This document shows, one piece after another, positions 36,731 to 49,204 of a stretch of 64,000 nucleotides of DNA (the stretch's first letter is position 1; each line of letters opens with the position of its first letter). The notes under the pieces are model-generated. The model saw nothing but the letters and a program-made list of their open reading frames with translations, was not told the DNA's origin and ran no database searches. The stretch is from the NCBI RefSeq assembly GCF_964019385.1, contig NC_088655.1, positions 13,628,731 to 13,692,730 on the forward strand, in the 5' to 3' direction. A program made the translations under genes and the position numbers. The DNA is from Sycon ciliatum (Eukaryota; Porifera; Calcarea; Leucosolenida; Sycettidae).

Positions 36731-39700
36731 ATCAAACCAATGCGACCACTGACATTACAGCTGGGTCACGTTATAGAGAGGTACGTTGAAATAGGAAGGT
36801 AAGCACAAATGGTCAAAATCCGACATTTTCTCACCTTTATGCCCGTTCGAAGCCCAGAAATTGCCAATGACCATTCTCATCTCGTTTTGTAGCTGGACAT
36901 AGACAAGGGCACCCAGAAAAAGACCCACATTTCTCTAAAGAACTTGCCCAGGGCTGCTGAAAGCTGGATAATTACCTATCTCCAAGTTTAGGGCTTGGTA
37001 CCCGTGAATCTTCACTTTGCGACTAAACTATTCACAGCAGTGCCAAATTTTCTGTATCACTGAATTTGGGTGCCAGCGCCCTACAAGCAGACCAAAAATC
37101 AAACCAATGCGACCACTGATATTACAGCTGGGTCATGTTATAGAGAGGTACGTTGAAATTCAAAGGTGAGCACAAATGGTCAAAATCCGACATTTTCTCA
37201 CCTTTATGCCCGTTCGCAGATCAGAAAATGACAATGACCATCCTCATCTCGTTGTGTAGCTGGACATAGACAAGGGCACCAGGAAAAACAGTCACATTTC
37301 TATAAAGAACTCGCCCAGGGCTGCTGAAAGCTGGAAAATTACCTATCTCCAAGTTTAGGGCTTGGTACCCGTGAATCTTCACTTTGCGACTAAACTATTC
37401 ACAGCAGTGCTAAAATTTCACAGTCACTGAATGTGGGTGCTAGCGCCCTACAAGCAAACCAAAAATCAAACCAATACGACCACTGACATTACAGCTGGGT
37501 CACGTTATAGAAAGGTACGTTGAAATAAGAAGGTAAGCACAAATGGTCAAAATCCGACATTTTCTCACCTTTATGCCCGTTCGCAGCTCAGAAATTGACA
37601 ATGACCATTCTCATCTCCCTTTGTAGGTGGACATAGACAAGGGCACCCAGAAAAATACCCACATTTCTCTAAAGAACTTGCCCAGGGCTGTTGAAAGCTG
37701 GATAATTACCTATCTCCAAGTTTAGGGCTTGGTACCCGTGAATCTTCACTTTGCGACTAAACTATTCACAGCAGTGCCAAATTTTCTGGGTCACTGAATT
37801 CGGGTGCCAGCGCCCTACAAGCAGACCAAAAATCAGTCCAATGCGACCACTGATATTACAGCTGGGTCATGTTATAGAGAGGTACGTTGAAATTCAAAGG
37901 TGAGCACAAATGGTCAAAATCCGACATTTTCTCGCCTTTATGCCCGTTCGCAGATCAGAAAATGACAATGACCATCCTCATCTCGTTGTGTAGCTGGACA
38001 TAGACAAGGGCACCAGGAAAAACAGTCACATTTCTCTAAAGAACTCACCCAGGGCTGCTGAAAGCTGGAAAATTACCTATCTCCAAGTTTAGGGCTTGGT
38101 ACCCGTGAATCTTCATTTTGCGACTAAACTATTCACAGCAGTGCTAAAATTTCACAGTCACTGAATGTGGGTGCCAGCGCCCTACAAGCAAACCAAAAAT
38201 CAAACCAATGCGACCACTGACATTACAGCTGGGTCACGTTATAGAGAGGTACGTTGAAATAGGAAGGTAAGCACAAATGGTCAAAATCCGACATTTTCTC
38301 ACCTTTATGCCCGTTCGCAGCTCAGAAATTGACAATGACCATTCTCATCTCCCTTTGTAGCTGGATAGAGACAAGGGCACCCAGAAAAATACCCACATTT
38401 CTCTAAAGAACTTGCCCAGGGCTGTTGAAAGCTGGATAATTACCTATCTCCAAGTTTAGGGCTTGGTACCCGTGAATCTTCACTTTGCGACTAAACTATT
38501 CACAGCAGTGCCAAATTTTCTGGGTCACTGAATTCGGGTGCCAGCGCCCTACAAGCAGACCAAAAATCAGTCCAATGCGACCACTGATATTACAGCTGGG
38601 TCATGTTATAGAGAGGTACGTTGAAATTCAAAGGTGAGCACAAATGGTCAAAATCCGACATTTTCTCGCCTTTATGCCCGTTCGCAGATCAGAAAATGAC
38701 AATGACCATCCTCATCTCGTTTTGTAGCTGGACATAGACAAGGGCACCAGGAAAAACAGTCACATTTCTCTAAAGAACTCGCCCAGGGCTGCTGAAAGCC
38801 GGAAAATTACCTATCTCCAAGTTTAGGGCTTGGTACCCGTGAATCTTCATTTTGCGACTAAACTATTCACAGCAGTGCTAAAATTTCTCGGTCACTGAAT
38901 GTGGGTGCCAGCGCCCTACAAGCAAACCAAAAATCAAACCAATGCGACCACTGACATTACAGCTGGGTCACGTTATAGAGAGGTACGTTGAAATAGGAAG
39001 GTAAGCACAAATGGTCAAAATCCGACATTTTCTCACCTTTATGCCCGTTCGAAGCCCAGAAATTGCCAATGACCATTCTCATCTCGTTTTGTAGCTGGAC
39101 ATAGACAAGAGCACCCAGAAAAAGACCCACATTTCTCTAAAGAACTTGCCCAGGGCTGCTGAAAGCTGGATAATTACCTATCTCCAAGTTTAGGGCTTGG
39201 TACCCGTGAATCTTCACTTTGCGACTAAACTATTCACAGCAGTGCCAAATTTTCTGGGTCACTGAATTTGGGTGCCAGCGCCCTACAAGCAGACCAAAAA
39301 TCAAACCAATGCGACCACTGATATTACAGCTGGGTCATGTTATAGAGAGGTACGTTGAAATTCAAAGGTGAGCACAAATGGTCAAAATCCGACATTTTCT
39401 CACCTTTATGCCCGTTCGCAGATCAGAAAATGACAATGACCATCCTCATCTCGTTGTGTAGCTGGACATAGACAAGGGCACCAGGAAAAACAGTCACATT
39501 TCTATAAAGAACTCGCCCAGGGCTGCTGAAAGCTGGAAAATTACCTATCTCCAAGTTTAGGGCTTGGTACCCGTGAATCTTCACTTTGCGACTAAACTAT
39601 TCACAGCAGTGCTAAAATTTCACAGTCACTGAATGTGGGTGCTAGCGCCCTACAAGCAAACCAAAAATCAAACCAATACGACCACTGACATTACAGCTGG

Positions 39701-40400
39701 GTCACGTTATAGAAAGGTACGTTGAAATAAGAAGGTAAGCACAAATGGTCAAAATCCGACATTTTCTCACCTTTATGCCCGTTCGCAGCTCAGAAATTGA
39801 CAATGACCATTCTCATCTCCCTTTGTAGGTGGACATAGACAAGGGCACCCAGAAAAATACCCACATTTCTCTAAAGAACTTGCCCAGGGCTGTTGAAAGC
39901 TGGATAATTACCTATCTCCAAGTTTAGGGCTTGGTACCCGTGAATCTTCACTTTGCGACTAAACTATTCACAGCAGTGCCAAATTTTCTAGGTCACTGAA
40001 TTCGGGTGCCAGCGCCCAACAAGCAGACCAAAAATCAAACCAATGCGACCACTGGTATTACAGCTGGGTCATGTTATAGAGAGGTACGTTGAAATTCAAA
40101 GGTGAGCACAAATGGTCAAAATCCGACATTTTCTCACCTTTATGCCCGTTCGCAGCTCAGAAATTGACAATGACCATCCTCATCTTGTTGTGTAGCTGGA
40201 AATAGACAAGGGCACCAGGAAAAACAGTCACATTTCTATAAAGAACTCGCCCAGGGCTGCTGAAAGCTGGAAAATTACCTATCTCCAAGTTAAGGTCTTG
40301 GCACCCGTGAATCTTCATTTTGCGACTAAACTATTCACAGCAGTGCTAAAATTTCTCAGTCACTGAATGTGGGTGCCAGCGCCCTACAAGCAAACCAAAA
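36731..40400 (+). repeat. Contracted higher-order region, copy 2 (ten monomers)
   Basis: Copy 1 has an 8-mer, two 7-mers and a partial unit here (8819-18360, 26 monomers). Copy 2 has only ten. The CTCCCTTTGTAGGTGG monomer at 37465 is joined to an AAAATCAGTCC type B start, skipping two monomers. Past 39667, two full 7-mer units (5138 bp) are absent. This region accounts for most of the length difference between the two copies. Confidence 0.84.
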
Positions 40401-40767
40401 ATCAAACCAATGCGACCACTGACATTACAGCTGGGTCACGTTATAGAGAGGTACGTTGAAATAGGAAGGTAAGCACAAATGGTCAAAATCCGACATTTTC
40501 TCACCTTTATGCCCGTTCGCAGGTCAGAAATTGACAATGACCATTCTCATCTCGTTTTGTAGCTGGACATAGACAAGGGCACCCAGAAAAAGACCCACAT
40601 ATTTCTAAAGAACTTGCCCAGGGCTGCTGAAAGCTGGATAATTACCTATCTCCAAGTTTAGGGCTTGGTACCCGTGAATCTTCACTTTGCGACTAAACTA
40701 TTCACAGCAGTGCCAAATTTTCTGGGTCACTAAATTCTGGTGCCAGCGCCCTACAAGCAGACCAAAA
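40401..40767 (+). repeat. Hybrid type A monomer, copy 2
   Basis: The 5' part has CGCAGGTCAG and CACATATTTCTAAAG, private features of the monomer at 20554 in copy 1. The 3' end TCACTAAATTCTGG belongs to the CGCGGCTCAAAAATTG subtype. It combines two positions that are about 2.2 kb apart in copy 1, and is probably a conversion patch. Confidence 0.72.
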
Positions 40768-41134
40768 ATCAAATCAATGCGACCACTGATATTACAGCTG
40801 GGTCATGTTATAGAGAGGTACGTTGAAATTCAAAGGTGAGCACAAATGGTCAAAATCCGACATTTTCTCACCTTTATGCCCCTTCGCAGCTCAGAAATTG
40901 ACAATGACCATCCTCATCTTGTTGTGTAGCTGGACATAGACAAGGGCACCAGGAAAAACAGTCACATTTCTCTAAAAAAATCGCCCAGAGCTGCTGAAAG
41001 CTGGAAAATTGCCTATCTCCAAGTTAAGGGCTTGGTACCCGTGAATCTTCATTTTGCGACTAAACTATTCACAGCAGTGCTAAAATTTCTCAGTCACTGA
41101 ATGTGGGTGCCAGCGCCCTACAAGCAAACCAAAA

Positions 41135-41492
41135 ATGCGACCACTGACATTACAGCTGGGTCACGTTATAGAGAGGTACGTTGAAATAGGAAGGTAAGCA
41201 CAAATGGTCAAAATCCGACATTTTCTCACCTTTATGCCCGTTCGCAGCTCCGAAATTGACAATGACCATTCTCATCTCGTTTCGTAGCTGGACATAGACA
41301 AGGGCACCAAGAAAAAGACCCACACTTCTCTAAAGAACCTGCCCAGGGCTGCTGAAAGCTGGATAATTACCTATCTCCAAGTTAACGGCTTGGTACCCGT
41401 GAATCTTCACTTTGCGACTAAACTATTCACAGCAGTGCCAAATTTTCTGGGTCACTGAATTCGGGTGCCAGCGCCCTACAAGCAGACCAAAA
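41135..41492 (+). repeat. Shortened monomer, 9-bp deletion (358 bp), copy 2
   Basis: It has the same 9-bp deletion as at 19095, and also shares CTCCGAAATTG, CACACTTCTC and GTTAACGGC. It lies 22040 bp downstream, so the deletion predates the superunit duplication. Confidence 0.9.
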
Positions 41493-41859
41493 ATCAAACC
41501 GATGCGACCACTGATATTACAGCTGGGTCATGTTATAGAGAGGTACGTTGAAATTCAAAGGTGAGCACAAATGGTCAAAATCCGACATTTTCTCACCTTT
41601 ATGCCCATTCGCAGCTTAGAAATTGACAATGACCATCCTCATCTTGTTGTGAAGCTGGATATAGACAAGGGCACCAGGAAAAACAGTCACATTTCTCTAA
41701 AGAACTCGCCCAGGGCTGCTGAAAGATGGAAAATGACCTATCTCCAAGTTAAGGGCTTGGTACCCGTGAATCTTCATTTTGCGACTAAACTATTCACAGC
41801 AGTGCTAAAATTTCTCGGTCACTGAATGTGGGTGCCAGCGCCCTACAAGCAGACCAAAA

Positions 41860-42226
41860 ATCAAACAAATGCGACCACTGACATTACAGCTGGGTCACGT
41901 TATAGAGAGGTACGTTGAAATAGGAAGGTAAGCACAAATGGTCAAAATCCGACATTTTCTCATTTTTATACCCGTTCGCAGGTCAGAAATTTACAATGAC
42001 CATTCTCATCCCGTTTTGTAGCTGGACATAGACAAGGGCACTAAGAAAAAGACCCCCATATTTCTAAAGAACTTGCCCAGGGCTGCTGAAAGCTGGATAA
42101 TTACCTATCTCCAAGTTAAGGGCTTGGTACCCGTGAATCTTCACTTTGCGACTAAACTATTCACAGCAGTGCTAAATTTTCTGGGTCACTGAATTCGGGT
42201 GCCAGCGCCCTACAAGCAGACCAAAA
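41860..42226 (+). repeat. Deletion-junction monomer, copy 2
   Basis: The first part matches 19820 (ATACCCG in place of ATGCCCG). The part after GGGCAC matches 21307 (ACTAAGAAAAAG). The switch lies within the shared CCCGTTTTGTAG to GACAAGGGCAC stretch. The result is a net loss of 1487 bp (four monomers plus 19 bp). Confidence 0.8.
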
Positions 42227-45200
42227 ATCAAACCAATGCGACCACTGATATTACAGCTGGGTCATGTTATAGAGAGGTACGTTGAAATTCAAAGGTAAGC
42301 ACAAATGGTCAAAATCCGACATTTTCTCACCTTTATGCCCATTCGCAGCTCAGAATTTGACAATGACCATCCTCATCTTGTTGTGTAGCTGGACATAGAC
42401 AAGGGCACCAGGAAAAACAGTCACATTTCTCTAAAGAACTCGCCCAGGGCTGCTGAAAGCTGGAAAATTACCTCTCTCCAAGTTTAGGGCTTGGTACCCG
42501 TGAATCTTCATTTTGCGACTAAACTATTCACAGCAGTGCTAAATTTTCTCGGTCACTTAATGTGGGTGCCAGCGCCCTACAAGCAAACCAAAAATCAAAC
42601 CAATGCGACCACTGACATTACAGCTGGGTCACGTTATAGAGAGGTACGTTGAAATAGGAAGGTAAGCACAAATGGTCAAAATCCGACATTTTCTCACCTT
42701 TATGCCCGTTCGCAGCCCAGAAATTGACAATGACCATTCTCATCTCGCTTTGTAGCTGGACATAGACAAGGGCACCCAGAAAAAGACCCACATTTCTCTA
42801 AAGAACTTGCCCAGGGCTGCTGAAAGCTGGATAATTACCTATCTCCAAGTTAAGGGCTTGGTACCCGTGAATCTTCACTTTGCGACTAAACTATTCACAG
42901 CAGTGCCAAATTTTCTGGGTCACTGAATTCGGGTGCCAGCGCCCTACAAGCAGACCAAAAATCAAACCAATGCGACCACTGATATTACAGCTGGGTCATG
43001 TTATAGAGAGGTACGTTGAAATTCAAAGGTGAGCACAAATGGTCAAAATCCGACATTTTCTCACCTTTATGCCCGTTCGCAGCTCAGAAATTGACAATGA
43101 CCATCCTCATCTTGTTGTGTACCTGGACATAGACAAGGGCACCAGGAAAAACAGTCACATTTCTATAAAGAACTCGCCCAGGGCTGCTGAAAGCTGGAAA
43201 ATTACCTATCTCCAAGTTAAGGGCTTGGCACCCGTGAATCTTCATTTTGCGACTAAACTATTCACAGCAGTGCTAAAATTTGACAGTCACTGAATGTGGG
43301 TGCCAGCGCCCTACAAGCAAACCAAAAATCAAACCAATGCGACCACTGACATTACAGCTGGGTCACGTTATAGAGAGGTACGTTGAAATAGGAAGGTAAG
43401 CACAAATGGTCAAAATCCGACATTTTCTCACCTTTATGCCCGTTCGCAGCTCAGAAATTGACAATGACCATTCTCATCTCGTTTCGTAGCTGGACATAGA
43501 CAAGGGCACCAAGAAAAAGACCCACATTTCTCTAAGGAACTTGCCCAGGGCTGCTGAAAGCTGGATAATTACCTATCTCCAAGTTTAGGGCTTGGTACCC
43601 GTGAATCTTCACTTTGCGACTAAACTATTCACAGCAGTGCCAAATTTTCAGGGTCACTAAATTCTTATGCCAGCGCCCTACAAGCAGACCAAAAATCAAA
43701 TCAATGCGACCACTGATATTACAGCTGGGTCATGTTATAGAGAGGTACGTTGAATTTCAAAGGTGAGCACAAATGGTCAAAATCCGACATTTTCTCACAT
43801 TTATGCCCGTTCGCAGCTCAGAAATTGACAATGACCATCCTCATCTTGTTGTGTAGCTGGACATAGACAAGGGCACCAGGAAAAACAGTCACATTTCTCT
43901 AAAGAACTCGCCCAGAGCTGCTGAAAGCTGGAAAATTACCTATCTCCAAGGTAAAGGCTTGGTACCCGTGAATCTTCATTTTGCGACTAAACTATTCACA
44001 GCAGTGCTAAAATTTCTCAGTCACTGAATGTGGGTGCCAGCGCCCTACAAGCAAACCAAAAATCAAACCAATTCGAACACTGACATTACAGCTGGGTCAC
44101 GTTATAGAGAAGTACGTTGAAATAGGAAGGTAAGCACAAATGGTCAAAATCTGCCATTTTCTCACCTTTATGCCCGTTCGCAGCTCAGAAATTGACAATG
44201 ACCATGCTCATCTCGTTTCGTAGCTGGACATAGACAAGGGCACCCAGAAAAAGACCCACATTTCTCTAAACAACTTGCCCAGGGCTGCTGAAAGCTGGAT
44301 AATTACCTATCTCCAGGTTAAGGGCTTGGTACCCGTGAATCTTCATTTTGCGACTAAACTATTCACAGCAGTGCAAAAATTTTACAGTCGCTGAATGTGG
44401 GTGCTAGCGCCCTACAAGCAAACCAAAAATCAAACCAATGCGACCACTGACATTACAGCTGGGTCACGTTATAGAGAGGTACGTTGAAATAGGAAGGTAA
44501 GCACAAATGGTCAAAATCCGACATTTTCTCACCTTTATGCCCGTTCGCAGCTCAGAAATTGACAATGACCATACTCATCTCGTTTTGTAGCTGGACATAG
44601 ACAAGGGCACCAAGAAAAAGACCCACATTTCTCTAAAGAACTTGCCCAGGGCTGCTGAAAGCTGGATAATTACCTATCTCCAAGTTTAGGGCTTGGTACC
44701 CGTGAATCTTCACTTTGTGACTAAACTATTCACAGCAGTGCCAAATTTTCTGGGTCACTAAATTCTGGTGCCAGCGCCCTACAAGGAGACCAAAAATCAA
44801 ACCAATGCGACCACTGATATTACAGCTGGGTCATGTTATAGAGAGGTACGTTGAAATTCAAAGGTGAGCACAAATGGTCAAAATCCGACATTTTCTCACC
44901 TTTATGCCCGTTCGCAGCTCAGAAATTGACAATGACCATACTCATCTCGTTTTGTAGCTGGACATAGACAAGGGCACCAAGAAAAAGACCCACATTTCTC
45001 TAAAGAACTTGCCCAGGGCTGCTGAAAGCTGGATAATTACCTATCTCCAAGTTTAGGGCTTGGTACCCGTGAATCTTCACTTTGCGACTAAACTATTCAC
45101 AGCAGTGCCAAATTTTCTGGGTCACCAAATTCTGGTGCCAGCGCCCTACTAGCAGACCAAAAATCAAACCAATGCGACCACTGACATTACACCTGGGTCA

Positions 45201-47810
45201 TGTTATAGAGAGGTACGTTGAAATTCAAAGGTGAGCACAAATGGTCAAAATCCGACATTTTCTCACCTTTATGCCCGTTCGCAGCTCAGAAATTGACAAT
45301 GACCATCCTCATCTTGTTGTGTAGCTCGACATAGACAAGGGCACCAGGAAAAACAGTCACATTTCTCTAAAGAACTCGCCCAGGGCTGCTGAAAGCTGGA
45401 AAATTACCTATCTCCAAGTTAAGGGCTTGGTACCCGTGAATCTTCATTTTGCGACTAAACTATTCACAGCAGTGCTAAAATTTCTCGGTCACTGAATGTA
45501 GGTGCCAGCGCCCTACAAGCAAACCAAAAATCAAACCAATGCGACCACTGACATTACAGCTGGGTCACGTTATAGAGAGGTACGTTGAAATAGGAAGGTA
45601 AGCACAAATGGTCAAAATCCGACATTTTCTCACCTTTATGCCCGTTCGCACCTCAGATATTGACAATGACCATTCTCATCTCGTTTCGTAGCTAGACATA
45701 GACAAGGGCACCAAGAAAAAGACCCACATTTCTCTAAAGAACTTGCCCAGGGCTGCTGAAAGCTGGATAATTACCTATCTCCAAGTTAAGGGCTTGGTAC
45801 CCGTGAATCTTCACTTTGCGACTAAACTATTCACAGCAGTGCCAAATTTTCTGGGGCACTGAATTCGGGTGCCAGCGCCCTACAAGCAGACCAAAAATCA
45901 AACCAATGCGACCACTGATATTACAGCTGGGTCATGTTATAGAGAGGTACGTTGAAATTCAAAGGTGAGCACAAATGGTCAAAATCCGACATTTTCTCAC
46001 CTTTATGCCCGTTCGCAGATCAGAAATTTACAATGACCATCCTCATCTCGTTGTGTAGCTGGACATAGACAAGGGCACCAGGAAAAACAGTCACATTTCT
46101 CTAAAGAACTCGCCCAGGGCTGCTGAAAGCTGGAAAATTACCTATCTCCAAGTTAAGGGCTTGGTACCCGTGAATCTTCATTTTGCGACTAAATTATTCA
46201 CAGCAGTGCTAAAATTTCTCGGTCACTGAATGTGGGTGCCAGCGCCCTACGAGCAAACCAAATATCAAACCAATGCGACCACTGACATTACAGCTGGGTC
46301 ACGTTATAGAGAGGTACGTTGAAATAGGAAGGTAAGCACAAATGGTCAAAATCCGACATTTTCTCACCTTTATGCCCGTTCGCAGCTCAGAAATTGACAA
46401 TGACCATTCTCATCTCGTTTTGTATATGGACATAGACAAGGGCACCCAGAACAATACCCACATTTCTCTAAAGAACTTGCCCAGGGCTGCTGAAAGCTGG
46501 ATAATTACCTATCTCCTAGTTTAGGGCTTGGTACCCGTGAATCTTCATTTTGCGACTAAACTATTCACAGCAGTGCCAAATTTTCTGGGTCACTGAATTC
46601 GGGTGCCAGCGCCCTACAAGCAGACAAAAAATCAAACCAATGCGACCACTGATATCACAGCTGGGTCATGTTATAGAGAGGTACGTTGAAATTCAAAGGT
46701 GAGCACAAATGGTCAAAATCCGACATTTTCTCACCTTTATGCCCGTTCGCAGATCAGAAAATGACAATGACCATCCTCATCTCGTTGTGTAGCTGAACAT
46801 AGACAAGGGCACCAGGAAAAACAGTCACATTTCTCTAAAGAACTCGCCCAGGGCTGCTGAAAGCTGGAAAATTACCTATCTCCAAGTTTAGGGCTTGGTA
46901 CCCGTGAATCTTCATTTTGCGACTAAACTATTCACAGCAGTGCTAAAATTTCACAGTCACTGAATGTGGGTGCTAGCGCCCTACAAGCAAACCAAAAATC
47001 AAACCAATGCGACCACTGACATCACAGCTGGGTCACGTTATAGAGAGGTACGTTGAAATAGGAAGGTAAGCACAAATGGTCAAAATCCGACATTTTCTCA
47101 CCTTTATGCCCGTTCGCAGCTCAGAAATTGACAATGACCATTCTCATCTCGTTTTGTAGCTGGACATAGACAAGAGCACCAAGACAAAGACCCACATTTC
47201 TCTAAAGAACTTGCCCAGGGCTGCTGAAAGCTGGATAATTACCTATCTCCAAGTTTAGGGCTTGGTACCCGTGAATCTTCACTTTGCGACTAAACTATTC
47301 ACAGCAGTGCCAAATTTTCTGGGTCACTAAATTCTGGTGCCAGCGCCCTACAAGCAGACCAAAAATCAAACCAATGCGACCACTGATATTACAGCTGGGT
47401 CATGTTATAGAGAGGTACGTTGAAATTCAAAGGTGAGCACAAATGGTCAAAATCTGACATTTTCTCACCTTTATGCCCGTTCGCAGCTCAGAAATTGACA
47501 ATGACCATCCTCATCTTGTTGTTTAGCTGGACATAGACAAGGGCACCAGGAAAAACAGTCACATTTCTCTAAAGAACTCGCCCAGGGCTGCTGAAAGCTG
47601 GAAAATTTAACTATCTCCAAGTTTAGGGCTTGGTATCCGTGAATCTTCATTTTGCGACTAAACTATTCACAGCAATGCTAAAATTTCACAGTCACTGAAT
47701 ATGGGTGCTAGCGCCCTACAAGCAAACCAAAAATCAAACCAATGCGACCACTGACATTACAGCTGGGTCACGTTATAGAGAGGTACGTTGAAATAGGAAG
47801 GTAAGCACAA

Positions 47811-47814
47811 AATA
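47811..47814 (+). repeat. AATA insertion marker 5
   Basis: This is the copy 3 counterpart of markers 1 and 3, 20553 bp after marker 3. Confidence 0.9.
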
Positions 47815-49204
47815 ATGGTCAAAATCCGACATTTTCTCACCTTTATGCCCGTTCGCAGCTCAGAAATTGACAATGACCATTCTCATCTCGTGTTGTAGCT
47901 GGACATAGACAAGGGCACCCAGAAAAACACCCACATTTCTCTAAAGAACTTTCCCAGGGCTGCTGAAAGCTGGATAATTACCTATGTCCAAGTTTAGGGC
48001 TTGGTACCCGTGAATCTTCACTTTGCGACTAAACTATTCACAGCAGTGCCAAATTTTCTGGGTCACTAAATTCGGATGACAGCGCCCTACAAGCAGACCA
48101 AAAATCAAACCAATGCGACCACTGATATTACAGCTGGGTCATGTTATAGAGAGGTACGTTGAAATTCAAAGGTAAGCACAAATGGTAAAAATCTGACATT
48201 TTCTCACCTTTATGCCCGTTCGCAGCTCAGAAATTGACAATGACCATCCTCATCTTGTTGTGTACCTGGACATAGACAAGGGCACCCAGAAAAAGACCCA
48301 CTTTTCTTTAAAGAACTTGCCCAGGGCTGCTGAAAGCTGGATAATTACCTATCTCCAAGTTAAGGGCTTGGTACCCGTGAATCTTCACTTTGCGACTAAA
48401 CTATTCACAGCAGTGCCAAATTTTCGGGGTCACTGAATTCGGGTGCCAGCGCCCTACAAGCAGACCAAAAATCAGTCCAATGCGACCACTGATATTACAG
48501 CTGGGTCATGTAATAGAGAGGTACGTTGAAATTCAAAGGTGAGCACAAATGGTCAAAATACGACATTTTCTCACCTTTATGCCCGTTCGCAGATCAGAAA
48601 ATGACAACAACCATCCTCATCTCGTTTTGTAGCGGGACATAGACAAGGGCACCAGGAAAAACAGTCACATGTCTCTAAAGAACTCGCCCAGGGCTGCTGA
48701 AAGCTGGAAATTTACCTATCTCCAAGTTTAGGGCTTGGTACCCGTGAATCTTCATTTTGCGACTAAATTATTCACAGCAGTGCTAAAATTTCTCGGTCAC
48801 TGAATGTGGGTGCCAGCGCCCTACAAGCAAACCAAAAATCAAACCAATGCGACCACTGACATTACAGCTCGGTCACGTTATAGAGAGGTACGTTGAAATA
48901 GGAAGGTTAGCACAAATGGTCAAAATCCGACATTTTCTCACCTTTATGCCCGTTCGCAGATCAGAAATTGACAATGACCATCCTCATCTCGTTGTGTAGC
49001 TGGACATAGACAAGGGTACAAGGAAAAACAGTCACATTTCTCTAAAGAACTCGCCCAGGGCTGCTGAAAGCTGGAAAATTACCTATCTCCAAGTTTAGGG
49101 CTTGGTACCCGTGAATCTTCATTTTGCGACTAAACTATTCACAGCAGTGCTAAAATTTCACAATCACTGAATGTGGGTGCTAGCGCCCTACAAGAAAACC
49201 AAAA

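Larger units (their letters stand above)
27045..47597 (+). repeat. Superunit copy 2 (20,553 bp, 56 monomers)
   Basis: Copy 2 aligns to copy 1 with stepwise offsets: 26444 (to about 28.36 kb), 26811 (28.7-33.1 kb), 27912 (34.97-37.5 kb), 27178 (38.3-39.7 kb), 22040 (40.1-41.9 kb) and 20553 (41.9 kb onward). Each step is a whole number of monomers, apart from the 19-bp gain. The largest, 27178 to 22040, is 5138 bp, exactly two 2569-bp 7-mer units missing from copy 2. Within blocks only scattered substitutions are visible, such as CTCATC for CTCACC at about 30225 and ACCTTAATG at about 30961. Confidence 0.88.
40768..47732 (+). repeat. Diverse monomer block, copy 2
   Basis: This is the counterpart of 18728-27179. 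It aligns at offset 22040 up to the monomer at 41860. That monomer begins like the one at 19820 (CATTTTTATACCCG, AAATTTACAATG) and continues like the one at 21307 (ACTAAGAAAAAGACCCCC). Four monomers and the 18-bp duplication have been removed between them. After this the offset is a steady 20553 to the end of the block. Confidence 0.85.

Noticed and set aside
48212-48436. 74-codon open frame as a gene
   Set aside because: A hybrid B/A monomer whose TAG became TAC in copy 3 only; it starts at an internal ATG because TGA occurs just upstream. Its counterparts at 1107 and 27551 are closed.
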